NCBI GenBank assembly: GCA_964388945.1
Contig: CAYMCM010000065.1
Location: forward strand, 1 to 12,892
DNA from: Roseburia_D sp964388945
Lineage (GTDB): Bacteria; Bacillota; Clostridia; Lachnospirales; Lachnospiraceae
Length of the DNA: 12,892 bases
Reading direction: 5' to 3'
Shown: one piece after another, positions 7,263 to 12,892 of the stretch
Layout of the letters: every line of letters begins with the position of its first letter
Position numbering within the stretch: the stretch's first letter is position 1
Translations under genes and position numbers: made by a program
Notes under the pieces: generated by a model
Seen by the model: only the letters and a program-made list of their open reading frames with translations
What the model was told of the DNA's origin: nothing
The model's database searches: none

Positions 7263-7662
7263 TGCGTTATACCGCTTTACACATGTATTAGAATTGATCA
7301 TGGGATTATTTGTGCTGGCTGCCATTCTCATGGAAGGGATCACGGTGATCCAGGAATTCGGGATATTCTGGATGGCAAGAATGGAAGATGGGGCGTTTAT
7401 GGAGTTCTTAGAACTGGTATTAAATCTTGTGATCGGAGTTGAATTTTTAAAAATGCTACTGCGCCCGAGCACGGACACTATTTTAGAGGTTCTTATGTTT
7501 GTCATTGCGCGGCATATGGTTGTAAAGACAACAACATCCTTTGAAGATCTCTTATCCGTCATAAGCGTGGCAGTTCTTCTCTGGATCCGTAAATACTCCG
7601 GCGGATCGTTTGGTGCCAAGAAAACAGAACAGTCGTCTTTGGAAGGGGAAAGGCGCGGATAA
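7246..7662 (+). CDS. Small PsiE-like (PF06146-type) membrane protein
   Basis: 138 residues from the ATG at 7246, close to the 136 of E. coli PsiE. Four hydrophobic segments lie at about 14-36, 52-71, 78-93 and 101-115. The blocks EFLKMLL (66-72) and EVLMFVIARHMVV (81-93) resemble the phosphate-starvation-inducible E family; E. coli PsiE has no established biochemical function. The C-terminus is polar and charged. The frame is open to a TTG at 7222, but ATG 7246, with GAGG at 7233-7236, gives a normal N-terminus. The ATG lies inside the permease gene (17-base overlap), which implies translational coupling and perhaps a complex with it. Both genes share the riboswitch and end at a common terminator. 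Family assignment is by motif resemblance only. Confidence 0.72.
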   Translation: MKKILDALYRFTHVLELIMGLFVLAAILMEGITVIQEFGIFWMARMEDGAFMEFLELVLNLVIGVEFLKMLLRPSTDTILEVLMFVIARHMVVKTTTSFEDLLSVISVAVLLWIRKYSGGSFGAKKTEQSSLEGERRG

Positions 7663-7670
7663 TGAATAAC

Positions 7671-7723
7671 AAAAAGCAGGCAGAAATTACCGACAGAATA
7701 TGACAGATTTCGTCTGCTTTTTT
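7671..7723 (+). terminator. Terminator after the permease/PsiE-like operon
   Basis: AAAAAGCAG (7671-7679) pairs with CTGCTTTTT (7714-7722), with further pairing of GAAAT (7683-7687) to ATTTC (7707-7711) across a small internal loop. The stem ends in a T run. It isolates the operon from spo0A. Confidence 0.8.
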
Positions 7724-7762
7724 CGTATATTTTTTAAGTAACCGAAAAAGAATCGGCGCAGG

Positions 7763-7858
7763 TGGACAAAATGGACGAAAAACCATAGAAATCTGACAAG
7801 CGGTGTCGGAAATTGGGGAAACATTTTTGTTGAACAGCCAGTTTTAGGCGCTTATAAT
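7763..7858 (+). promoter_or_regulatory. spo0A control region: sigma-A promoter with candidate 0A boxes
   Basis: TTGAAC (7830-7835) and TATAAT (7853-7858) with a 17-base spacer form a good sigma-A promoter. Two near matches to the Spo0A box TGTCGAA precede or overlap it: TGTCGGA (7804-7810, 6 of 7) and TGTTGAA (7828-7834, 6 of 7), the latter overlapping the -35. Upstream is a 9-base tandem repeat TGGACAAAA/TGGACGAAA (7763-7771, 7772-7780). Spo0A autoregulation is known in Bacillus. I found no sigma-H promoter with correct spacing. The boxes are short and uncertain; the promoter is solid. Confidence 0.65.
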
Positions 7859-7913
7859 ACAAATAGTTTCGTTTTATGAGATTTTATTATCTTAAACAGC
7901 AGGAGGGGCAAAG

Positions 7914-8711
7914 ATGGAGAAACTAAAAATAGCAATCGCAGATGATAATGAGAGAATGGTACGATTACTTGGAAAAATTGTGGAGAGTGACGAAGAACTA
8001 AATGTTGTCGGCACTGCAAAAGATGGAGAAGAAGCATATGAGATCATAAAAAACAAACAGCCGGATGTCGTTTTATTAGACATTGTTATGCCAAAGCTGG
8101 ACGGGCTCGGTGTTATGGATAAGGTGAATAAAGATACAACATTGAAAAAGAGACCGGCATTTATTATGATCAGTGCGATCGGTCAGGAAAAAATCACGGA
8201 AGATGCCTTTGATCTCGGCGCGGATTATTTTATCATGAAGCCGTTTGACAATGAGATGGTATTAAACCGTATCCGCCATATCAAAGACAAAAACAGACAT
8301 GGAACCGAGATTAAAAAAGTAAATGCATATGAGAAGAAGGAAGAATATGTGGAACGCAATCTGGAGGCGGATGTTACTAATATCATTCATGAGATCGGAG
8401 TTCCGGCTCATATCAAGGGATATCAGTATTTGCGGGAAGCGATCATTATGTCAGTCAATGATATTGAAATGTTAAATTCCATTACGAAGATACTATATCC
8501 AACCATTGCAAAGAAATATCAGACGACACCGAGCCGTGTGGAGCGTGCGATCCGTCATGCGATCGAGGTAGCATGGAGCCGCGGAAAAATGGACACAATC
8601 GACGAACTGTTTGGTTATACCATTAACAATGGAAAAGGAAAACCGACAAATTCAGAATTTATAGCGCTTATTGCCGATAAGATCAGATTAGAGTATAAAG
8701 TTCGTCAGTAA
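7914..8711 (+). CDS. spo0A: Spo0A, sporulation master response regulator
   Basis: Response regulator that, when phosphorylated, binds 0A boxes and commits the cell to sporulation. The 265 residues match the usual 260-275. The receiver domain (about 4-125) has the acidic pair D10-D11, the phospho-acceptor D56 in VVLLDIVMP, the switch S87, and K109 in FIMKPFD. A linker rich in K and E (about 128-148) leads to the Spo0A-specific DNA-binding domain, with the recognition region TTPSRVERAIRHAIEVAWSRG (204-224) and a typical end NSEFIALIADKIRLEYK. A strong GGAGG at 7902-7906 precedes the ATG by 7 bases. In Clostridia it is phosphorylated directly by orphan kinases rather than through Spo0F/Spo0B; none is in this window. 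It follows the metal-responsive operon but has its own promoter. Confidence 0.98.
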   Translation: MEKLKIAIADDNERMVRLLGKIVESDEELNVVGTAKDGEEAYEIIKNKQPDVVLLDIVMPKLDGLGVMDKVNKDTTLKKRPAFIMISAIGQEKITEDAFDLGADYFIMKPFDNEMVLNRIRHIKDKNRHGTEIKKVNAYEKKEEYVERNLEADVTNIIHEIGVPAHIKGYQYLREAIIMSVNDIEMLNSITKILYPTIAKKYQTTPSRVERAIRHAIEVAWSRGKMDTIDELFGYTINNGKGKPTNSEFIALIADKIRLEYKVRQ

Positions 8712-8735
8712 GTTCTGGCTTGCATGGAAAACTGC

Positions 8736-8764
8736 TTTAAAAATAGTATGGAATCAGTTATAAT
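8736..8764 (+). promoter_or_regulatory. Candidate glgA promoter
   Basis: TTTAAA (8736-8741, 4 of 6) and a perfect TATAAT (8759-8764) are 17 bases apart, in the 90-base gap between spo0A and glgA. No terminator was seen after spo0A, so read-through from spo0A is also possible. Confidence 0.6.
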
Positions 8765-8801
8765 ATTTTTGAAATTAAGATTCGGGAAGGAATGAGGCTT
8801 T

Positions 8802-10253
8802 ATGACAAAAATATTATTTGCTGCTTCCGAGGCAGTCCCGTTCATTAAGACAGGCGGACTGGCAGATGTCGTGGGTTCTCTGCCGAAATATCTGGACAAG
8901 GATGAGTATGATGTACGTGTGATCGTGCCGAGATATACCTGTATGGATGATAATCTGAAAAAGATTCTGCGTTTTCATTCTCATTTTTATGTATCACTCG
9001 GGTGGCGCAGGCAGTATGCGGGGATTTTGACGGTACAGTATGAAAATGTGATCTATTATTTTGTAGATAATGAATACTATTTTTCTGGTGACAGACCATA
9101 CAACAATATCTATGAGGATGTGGAGAAATTTGCGTTTTTTTCACGGGCAGTTCTGGATGCACTTCCGATTATCAATTTTTGCCCGGATATCATACATTGT
9201 CATGACTGGCAGACCGGATTGATCCCGGTCTATCTGACAAATCTATATGAGGATCAGCCTTTTTATAAAAATATAAAAACCATTTTCAGCATTCATAATA
9301 TGAAGTTTCAAGGACGTTGGAGATTAAATGCAGCAGTGGATCTTACCGGACTGCCGGAGGAACTGTTCCGTCCCGGTATCGGAGGACTGGAGGCTTACGG
9401 GGAAACGAATTATCTCAAGGGAGGAATTTTGTTTTCTGATATTGTAACGACGGTGAGTCCGACTTATGCTAATGAAATCCAGACGCCTGCAGGCGGAGAG
9501 GGGCTGGACGGCCTGATGCGGATGCGAAGTGGTTCTCTTTACGGCATTTTGAATGGAATTGATTATGAGCTTTATGATCCGGGGACGGATCCTCACATGG
9601 CAAAACATTTCGGAACGCTGGACTTTGTGCCGGGAAAGAAAGCAAATAAGGCGGCGCTTCAGGAGATGCTGCATTTACCGCAGCGTGAAGATGTATTTTT
9701 GGTCAGTATGGTTTCACGATTGACAAATCAGAAGGGGTTTGATCTGGTTGCCTATGATTTGGAAGAGATACTTAGCAAAGATCCAATTCAGATCGTTGTT
9801 CTTGGCACCGGAGAAGAAAAATATGAAAGAATGCTTCGCTATTTTGCTTCGAGATATCCGGATAAATTGGCGATCAGTACAGATTATTCGGAGGCGATCG
9901 CGCATAAAATATATGCCTCCAGTGACGCGTTCTTGATGCCGTCGCTGTTTGAACCGTGCGGACTGAGCCAGCTTCTGAGCATGCGTTACGGAACAGTTCC
10001 GATGGTAAGGGAAACAGGCGGTTTGAAGGATACGGTGGAGGCATACAACGAATACGAAAATACCGGGAATGGATTTTCGTTCTGTAATTTTAATGCGCAG
10101 GAAATGTCAGATATGATACATTATGCGATGCACATTTATTTTAACGACAGAAAACATTGGAATGAGATGGCGGTACGCTGCATGGAAATGGATTATTCAT
10201 GGGCAAATTCCGCAAAAGAGTACGGAAGGATTTATGAACAGCTTATCCGATAA
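8802..10253 (+). CDS. glgA: Glycogen synthase (ADP-glucose), GT5 family
   Basis: Transfers glucose from ADP-glucose to the growing alpha-1,4-glucan in glycogen formation (cytosolic, GT-B fold). The 483 residues are typical of bacterial GlgA. The N-terminal ADP-glucose-binding motif KTGGLADV is at 16-23. IHCHDWQTGLIPVY (131-144) and SIHNMKFQG (163-171) are GT5 blocks, followed by GLDGLMR and the ILNGIDYELYDP segment. The C-terminal domain has MVSRLTNQKGFDL (R306 in the phosphate-contact motif) and the E-x7-E-like region FEPCGLSQLL (F383-E384 onward) ahead of RETGGLKDTV. The start has AGGAATGAGG upstream. Other glycogen genes (glgC, glgD, glgB, glgP) are absent here, so this is a detached glgA. 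It converges on the DUF5688-like gene with only 10 bases between. Confidence 0.96.
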   Translation: MTKILFAASEAVPFIKTGGLADVVGSLPKYLDKDEYDVRVIVPRYTCMDDNLKKILRFHSHFYVSLGWRRQYAGILTVQYENVIYYFVDNEYYFSGDRPYNNIYEDVEKFAFFSRAVLDALPIINFCPDIIHCHDWQTGLIPVYLTNLYEDQPFYKNIKTIFSIHNMKFQGRWRLNAAVDLTGLPEELFRPGIGGLEAYGETNYLKGGILFSDIVTTVSPTYANEIQTPAGGEGLDGLMRMRSGSLYGILNGIDYELYDPGTDPHMAKHFGTLDFVPGKKANKAALQEMLHLPQREDVFLVSMVSRLTNQKGFDLVAYDLEEILSKDPIQIVVLGTGEEKYERMLRYFASRYPDKLAISTDYSEAIAHKIYASSDAFLMPSLFEPCGLSQLLSMRYGTVPMVRETGGLKDTVEAYNEYENTGNGFSFCNFNAQEMSDMIHYAMHIYFNDRKHWNEMAVRCMEMDYSWANSAKEYGRIYEQLIR

Positions 10254-10263
10254 ACATATGTTT

Positions 10264-11169
10264 TTACATGCGGATGGATCTGGAACTTCTGGAGAAATAA
10301 TAGACATGATCTGAGAGGATTTCTTCCGGACTTACCTGTGTTTCGTTGACTTCCTGTACCATCTGGGAGAGTTCTTCGTAGGAGGTATTGGAAGTGGCAG
10401 GAATCAGGATGACTTCGTGAATGCTGCTTGGCAGGATATAAAGATCTGAATTCAGCCTGTCGGCAAAAAGTTCAAGAAGATGTTCATAGAGGATGCAGCT
10501 TGCACCGTTTAATTTGTTCTGGTTGGTCAGGACATACATCGGGCAGAGAGCGGCATCCTCATTTTTTGTATTTGTGTGGGAGGAATCCGGTTGTCCCGAT
10601 TTTAACAGTTCTGCCATAAGATCGTTCATGTTGCGCAGATCATAGGCAAGTAGTTTTGGCGTGTTTTCTTTTGCAGTATCAAAAAGCTGTTCTGCGGAAA
10701 TATTCCAGAAACGGAGATGATCATTTCGGATTAGGATCGTGGCACTTCCGGAAACGGAAGACGATACAAGACAATAAAAGACAACTGCAAGATCCAGATA
10801 ACGGAAATGTGGAAGATCAGCCAGCAGATGTCGGTTCTTTTCGTAGTGGATGAGTTTATAGACAATGCGTGGTCTGACGTTTGAATAGTCGGTGAAAAAT
10901 GAGGTGTCAATCTTGCCGCGGGGTTTGTTGGATCGGTAGGTGTGAAGAATGGAGTCAAGAACAGTAGAAAAATCTGATCCGCTTTGATAGATTTCATAGT
11001 AATAGTTTAAGTAGAGAGTCGGCGATAGATTTGTGCCATTTTCCATAATGGTGAGCCCGTCCAAAGTAACATCATTGTTTTTGACGACAGACTGAATAGA
11101 AAGAGATGCGAGCGGAAGTCTTGCGCGGATACAGGCAAGGATCTGCTCTTTAAAAGTGTCATAGGTCAT
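10264..11169 (-). CDS. DUF5688-like protein
   Basis: Function unknown. The 301-residue, apparently soluble protein resembles the DUF5688 family, which I associate with Lachnospiraceae, often in several copies per genome. Family-like segments are LYLNYYYEIYQSG (about 52-64), RPRIVYKLIHYEKNRHLLADLPH (split as RPRIVYKL and LLADLPHFRYLDLAVVFY, about 98-132), ATILIRND, the LYILPSSIHEVILIP block near the C-terminus, and VNETQVSPEEILSDHVYYF at the end. There is no signal peptide or transmembrane segment. The start has AAGGGGG about 6 bases upstream on the minus strand. It is convergent with glgA and divergent from the zinc-ribbon gene, so it is transcribed alone. Family assignment is from recall of the conserved segments; no catalytic residues can be named. 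Confidence 0.78.
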   Translation of the reverse strand: MTYDTFKEQILACIRARLPLASLSIQSVVKNNDVTLDGLTIMENGTNLSPTLYLNYYYEIYQSGSDFSTVLDSILHTYRSNKPRGKIDTSFFTDYSNVRPRIVYKLIHYEKNRHLLADLPHFRYLDLAVVFYCLVSSSVSGSATILIRNDHLRFWNISAEQLFDTAKENTPKLLAYDLRNMNDLMAELLKSGQPDSSHTNTKNEDAALCPMYVLTNQNKLNGASCILYEHLLELFADRLNSDLYILPSSIHEVILIPATSNTSYEELSQMVQEVNETQVSPEEILSDHVYYFSRSSRSIRM

Positions 11170-11356
11170 AGAAGTCCCCCTTAAAAATATTTTTACAGAC
11201 TATTTTTTATAGCTGCGGATATAATGTATCACATCTGTTTTATAGAAACAATGAACAAAGTATAAAAAATTTATGATATTATTTTAAATTGATAAATACG
11301 GACAAGTATAGTATAGTAAAACATACAGGAATCGGACAAAGGATGGTAGTGGTAAG
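11170..11356. other. Divergent intergenic region (DUF5688-like / zinc-ribbon gene)
   Basis: 187 AT-rich bases between two divergent genes. A clear + strand promoter lies at 11289-11317 (listed separately). A perfect 14-base palindrome TAAAAATATTTTTA (11182-11195) lies just upstream of the DUF5688-like ribosome binding site. For the minus strand only a weak promoter is visible (TTGTTT at 11251-11246, 17 bases, TACATT at 11228-11223). No RNA gene or other structure was recognised. Confidence 0.5.
11289..11317 (+). promoter_or_regulatory. Promoter of the zinc-ribbon membrane protein gene
   Basis: TTGATA (11289-11294, 5 of 6) and TATAGT (11312-11317, 5 of 6) are separated by exactly 17 bases, 40 bases upstream of the ATG at 11357. 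Confidence 0.75.
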
Positions 11357-11758
11357 ATGTTGGAATATATTTTATACGCCCTGGCGGGGGTGCTGATATT
11401 ACTTATAGTGTTTTTGGTATTGCGATTGATTTTGCAGCTTGTATTTATACGCCAGTGTCCGGACTGCGGCAGGACAGTTTCGCTGGCAAAGTCAAAGGAG
11501 TGCCCGAGATGCGGGCATGATTTTAAGTCCCAGAGTGATCCGAAGTTCCGCCTTACTGTGACGCTTCTTGCAGCGGCAATTTTGGGAATCGGAGCGTTTG
11601 ATGTATATTCTTTTCAGACAAAGACGAAAGAATATCAGGCAAGGAATCCCTATATGAGTGTTTCAAACATTACAAGAGAGGCGCAGGATGAAGCGGCGAC
11701 AGAAGAACAGATAGACGAAGTACAGACAGAAGAAGCAGAACAGCCACAGGTTCCGTAA
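11357..11758 (+). CDS. Small two-helix membrane protein with zinc ribbon, unknown function
   Basis: 133 residues, family not recognised. The first membrane helix spans about 4-32. It is followed directly by a CPDCG-x11-CPRCG-type zinc ribbon with cysteines 34, 37, 49 and 52 (RQCPDCGRTVSLAKSKECPRCG, residues 32-53, one likely Zn site). A second hydrophobic helix spans about 65-85. The tail (about 95-133) is strongly acidic and rich in E, Q, D and T, ending in QPQVP. The two-helix layout puts the ribbon and the tail on opposite or same faces depending on topology; by positive charges (R32, K45, K47, R51, K57) the ribbon is probably cytoplasmic and the acidic tail extracytoplasmic. The ATG has only a weak ribosome binding site. 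It is convergent with codY and monocistronic, with its own promoter and a shared terminator. Confidence 0.82.
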   Translation: MLEYILYALAGVLILLIVFLVLRLILQLVFIRQCPDCGRTVSLAKSKECPRCGHDFKSQSDPKFRLTVTLLAAAILGIGAFDVYSFQTKTKEYQARNPYMSVSNITREAQDEAATEEQIDEVQTEEAEQPQVP

Positions 11759-11770
11759 GAAAACAGACAG

Positions 11771-11812
11771 AATAAAGCGCATGTCGGAAGTGATTCTGAC
11801 ATGCGCTTTATT
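11771..11812. terminator. Bidirectional terminator between the zinc-ribbon gene and codY
   Basis: A perfect 15-pair stem, AATAAAGCGCATGTC (11771-11785) with GACATGCGCTTTATT (11798-11812), extends through one G-T pair and GAA/TTC to a GTGA (GNRA-type) tetraloop at 11790-11793. The outer pairs are A/T rich, so both strands end in a T-rich arm. It lies 12 bases after the zinc-ribbon stop and 19 bases beyond the codY stop. Confidence 0.88.
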
Positions 11813-11831
11813 GTAAGATAATGAAAAAAAG

Positions 11832-12608
11832 TTATTGTTTTTTCAATTTCATCTGCTTTAATTCATCAAATACAGCGGGATTTAAGATCTTGATATAGGT
11901 TCCTTTCATACCGGAGGAACGTGATTCGATGATGCCGGCACTCTCAAACTTGCGAAGTGCATTGACGATCACGGAACGTGTGATTCCTACACGGTCTGCG
12001 ATACGGCTTGCAACAAGAATACCTTCATCGCCCTTTAATTCGTCAAAAATATGAATGATGGCTTCCAGTTCTGAGAAAGAGAGGGTGTTGATCGCAGATT
12101 TTACATTCTGGATGTTCCGTTCCTCATCTTCGTTTTCTTCAAAAACGGAGCGCATCATTTCAAGACCGACAACTGTGGAACCATATTCACAGAGAATGAT
12201 ATCATCAATGCCGTATGGATTCTGATTGCGGTAGATGAACAGGGTGCCAAATCTCTTTTCCGCAATGTCGATTGGGACGATGACAGCGGAATAGCGGTTG
12301 ACGTTGGTTTCGAATCCAAGCGTTTCGAGATTGACATTTTCTTTGGTGGATAAAATACCAAGAAGACGCTCGTTTAATAAAGGGTCAATGAAACCGCCGA
12401 CATCATCAACGATCAGTTCCTGGATCTCGTCGGTTCCTGTATACTGGCTGGTGCCGAGAATCTTTCCTTTTTTGCTGATGACTAGAATGTTGGAGCTTAA
12501 GATATCTGTCATTACCTTGCAGATGTCGTTAAAGACAACCTTGGAAGAGTTGTTATTATGCAGAAAACTATTGATTTTCCGTGTTTTATCAAGTAATTGT
12601 ATGCTCAT
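11832..12608 (-). CDS. codY: CodY, global nutrient-responsive transcriptional regulator
   Basis: Pleiotropic regulator that, loaded with branched-chain amino acids and GTP, binds CodY boxes and represses nitrogen, amino-acid and stationary-phase genes. The 258 residues compare with 259 in B. subtilis. An N-terminal GAF-type ligand domain (about 1-155) begins MSIQLLDKTRKINSFL. A linker helix leads to a winged HTH with SRIADRVGITRSVIVNALRK (201-220) and the nearly invariant ESRSSGMKGTYIKILN (228-243). A perfect AAAGGAGG lies about 6 bases before the ATG. It is transcribed alone from its own promoter, downstream of tRNA-Thr and behind that tRNA's terminator. In B. subtilis codY is the last gene of the xerC-clpQ-clpY operon; that context is absent here. 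Confidence 0.97.
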   Translation of the reverse strand: MSIQLLDKTRKINSFLHNNNSSKVVFNDICKVMTDILSSNILVISKKGKILGTSQYTGTDEIQELIVDDVGGFIDPLLNERLLGILSTKENVNLETLGFETNVNRYSAVIVPIDIAEKRFGTLFIYRNQNPYGIDDIILCEYGSTVVGLEMMRSVFEENEDEERNIQNVKSAINTLSFSELEAIIHIFDELKGDEGILVASRIADRVGITRSVIVNALRKFESAGIIESRSSGMKGTYIKILNPAVFDELKQMKLKKQ

Positions 12609-12650
12609 GTTCAGCCTCCTTTTACGATAAGCTCACTGTCGAGTTTATAA

Positions 12651-12679
12651 ATTTTAGCACAAAGTTAAAAAATAATCAA
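12651..12679 (-). promoter_or_regulatory. codY promoter (extended -10)
   Basis: Read on the minus strand: TTGATT (12679-12674), 17 bases, then TAAAAT (12656-12651) preceded by the extended -10 dinucleotide TG (TGCTAAAAT). Expected start is near 12644. A near 0A box, TGTCGAG, lies on the + strand at 12637-12643, just past the start site. Confidence 0.78.
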
Positions 12680-12766
12680 GTCATATCCGAAATGTTGAAG
12701 AAAAAAGAAGAAAAACAACGAAAAATGCGGCAATTCTGCGAATTGTGTGAAAAGAGCAAAAGAAAA

Positions 12767-12790
12767 GCAGATATCAGATCTGATATCTGC
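12767..12790 (-). terminator. Terminator of tRNA-Thr
   Basis: GCAGATATCA (12767-12776) and TGATATCTGC (12781-12790) form a perfect 10-pair stem around GATC; the whole 24-base element is a perfect palindrome. On the minus strand it is followed by TTTTCTTTT. It begins a few bases after the tRNA 3' end. Confidence 0.85.
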
Positions 12791-12795
12791 CCAAA

Positions 12796-12868
12796 AGCTG
12801 GAAATCGGACTCGAACCGACGACCTGCTGATTACGAATCAGCTGCTCTACCAACTGAGCCATTCCAGC
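12796..12868 (-). tRNA. tRNA-Thr (anticodon CGU)
   Basis: Minus-strand cloverleaf of 73 nucleotides including the discriminator base. The acceptor is GCTGGAA/TTCCAGC (7 pairs). The D arm is GCTC/GAGC with loop AGTTGGTA. The anticodon stem is GCTGA/TCAGC with loop TTCGTAA, so the anticodon is CGT (reads ACG, Thr). The variable loop is AGGTC, and the T arm has loop TTCGAGT. The discriminator is U, and CCA is not encoded (TTTGGG follows), so CCA must be added post-transcriptionally. Its own promoter would lie beyond the window edge. Confidence 0.96.
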
Positions 12869-12892
12869 CTGTCACTCACGTGCGACATATGC

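Noticed and set aside
8762..8776. AATATTTTTGAAATT as a CodY box near the glgA promoter
   Set aside because: It has four mismatches to the 15-base consensus in AT-rich DNA, which is expected by chance.
10252..10263. Palindrome AAACATATGTTT at the glgA / DUF5688-like convergence
   Set aside because: It is too short and AT-rich, with no room for a loop; not a credible terminator.
12731..12745. Inverted repeat CAATTC-TGC-GAATTG between codY promoter and tRNA terminator
   Set aside because: The 6-pair stem has a 3-base loop, no T run, and no link to a recognised regulator.
12665..12862. 65-residue minus-strand open frame beginning MAQLVEQLIRNQQVVGSSP
   Set aside because: It is the familiar false translation of a tRNA gene (here tRNA-Thr) and its terminator.

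Overview
The window looks like a chromosomal segment of a low-to-mid GC, spore-forming Clostridia species, most likely a Lachnospiraceae gut commensal (Roseburia/Eubacterium/Blautia type). The evidence is the tlyA-nadK-argR-recN-spoIVB-spo0A gene order, CodY, strong GGAGG ribosome binding sites, intrinsic terminators, and a DUF5688-like protein of a kind I associate with Lachnospiraceae. All genes look chromosomal and intact. I saw no insertion sequence, phage gene, CRISPR array or pseudogene. No stretch longer than about 300 bases lacks a gene.

Left part (1-3930, + strand): a tight housekeeping operon of tlyA (rRNA methyltransferase-like), nadK (NAD kinase), argR/ahrC (arginine repressor) and recN (DNA repair ATPase), closed by an intrinsic terminator. 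Middle part (3970-8711, + strand): the sporulation block. spoIVB (signalling protease for sigma-K activation) is followed closely by an unrecognised 213-residue gene. In Bacillus spoIVB and spo0A are neighbours. Here they are separated by that gene and by an independently controlled two-gene membrane-protein unit: an AI-2E/YtvI-family permease overlapping a small PsiE-like protein. A near-consensus promoter and a 5' leader that I read as a yybP-ykoY (manganese) riboswitch with a terminator expression platform control this unit. Spo0A follows, with its own promoter and candidate 0A boxes.

Right part: glgA (glycogen synthase, +) with its own promoter; a DUF5688-like gene (-); a small two-helix membrane protein with a zinc ribbon (+); then codY (-), convergent with the zinc-ribbon gene over a strong bidirectional hairpin. 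tRNA-Thr(CGU) lies upstream of codY on the same strand and has its own palindromic terminator.

The most interesting object is the 5907-7662 unit: a Mn2+-type riboswitch reading into an AI-2E-family permease plus a PsiE-like partner. I do not know this gene pair as a standard member of the yybP-ykoY regulon. It could be an unrecognised Mn2+ efflux or metal-stress system located inside the sporulation locus.
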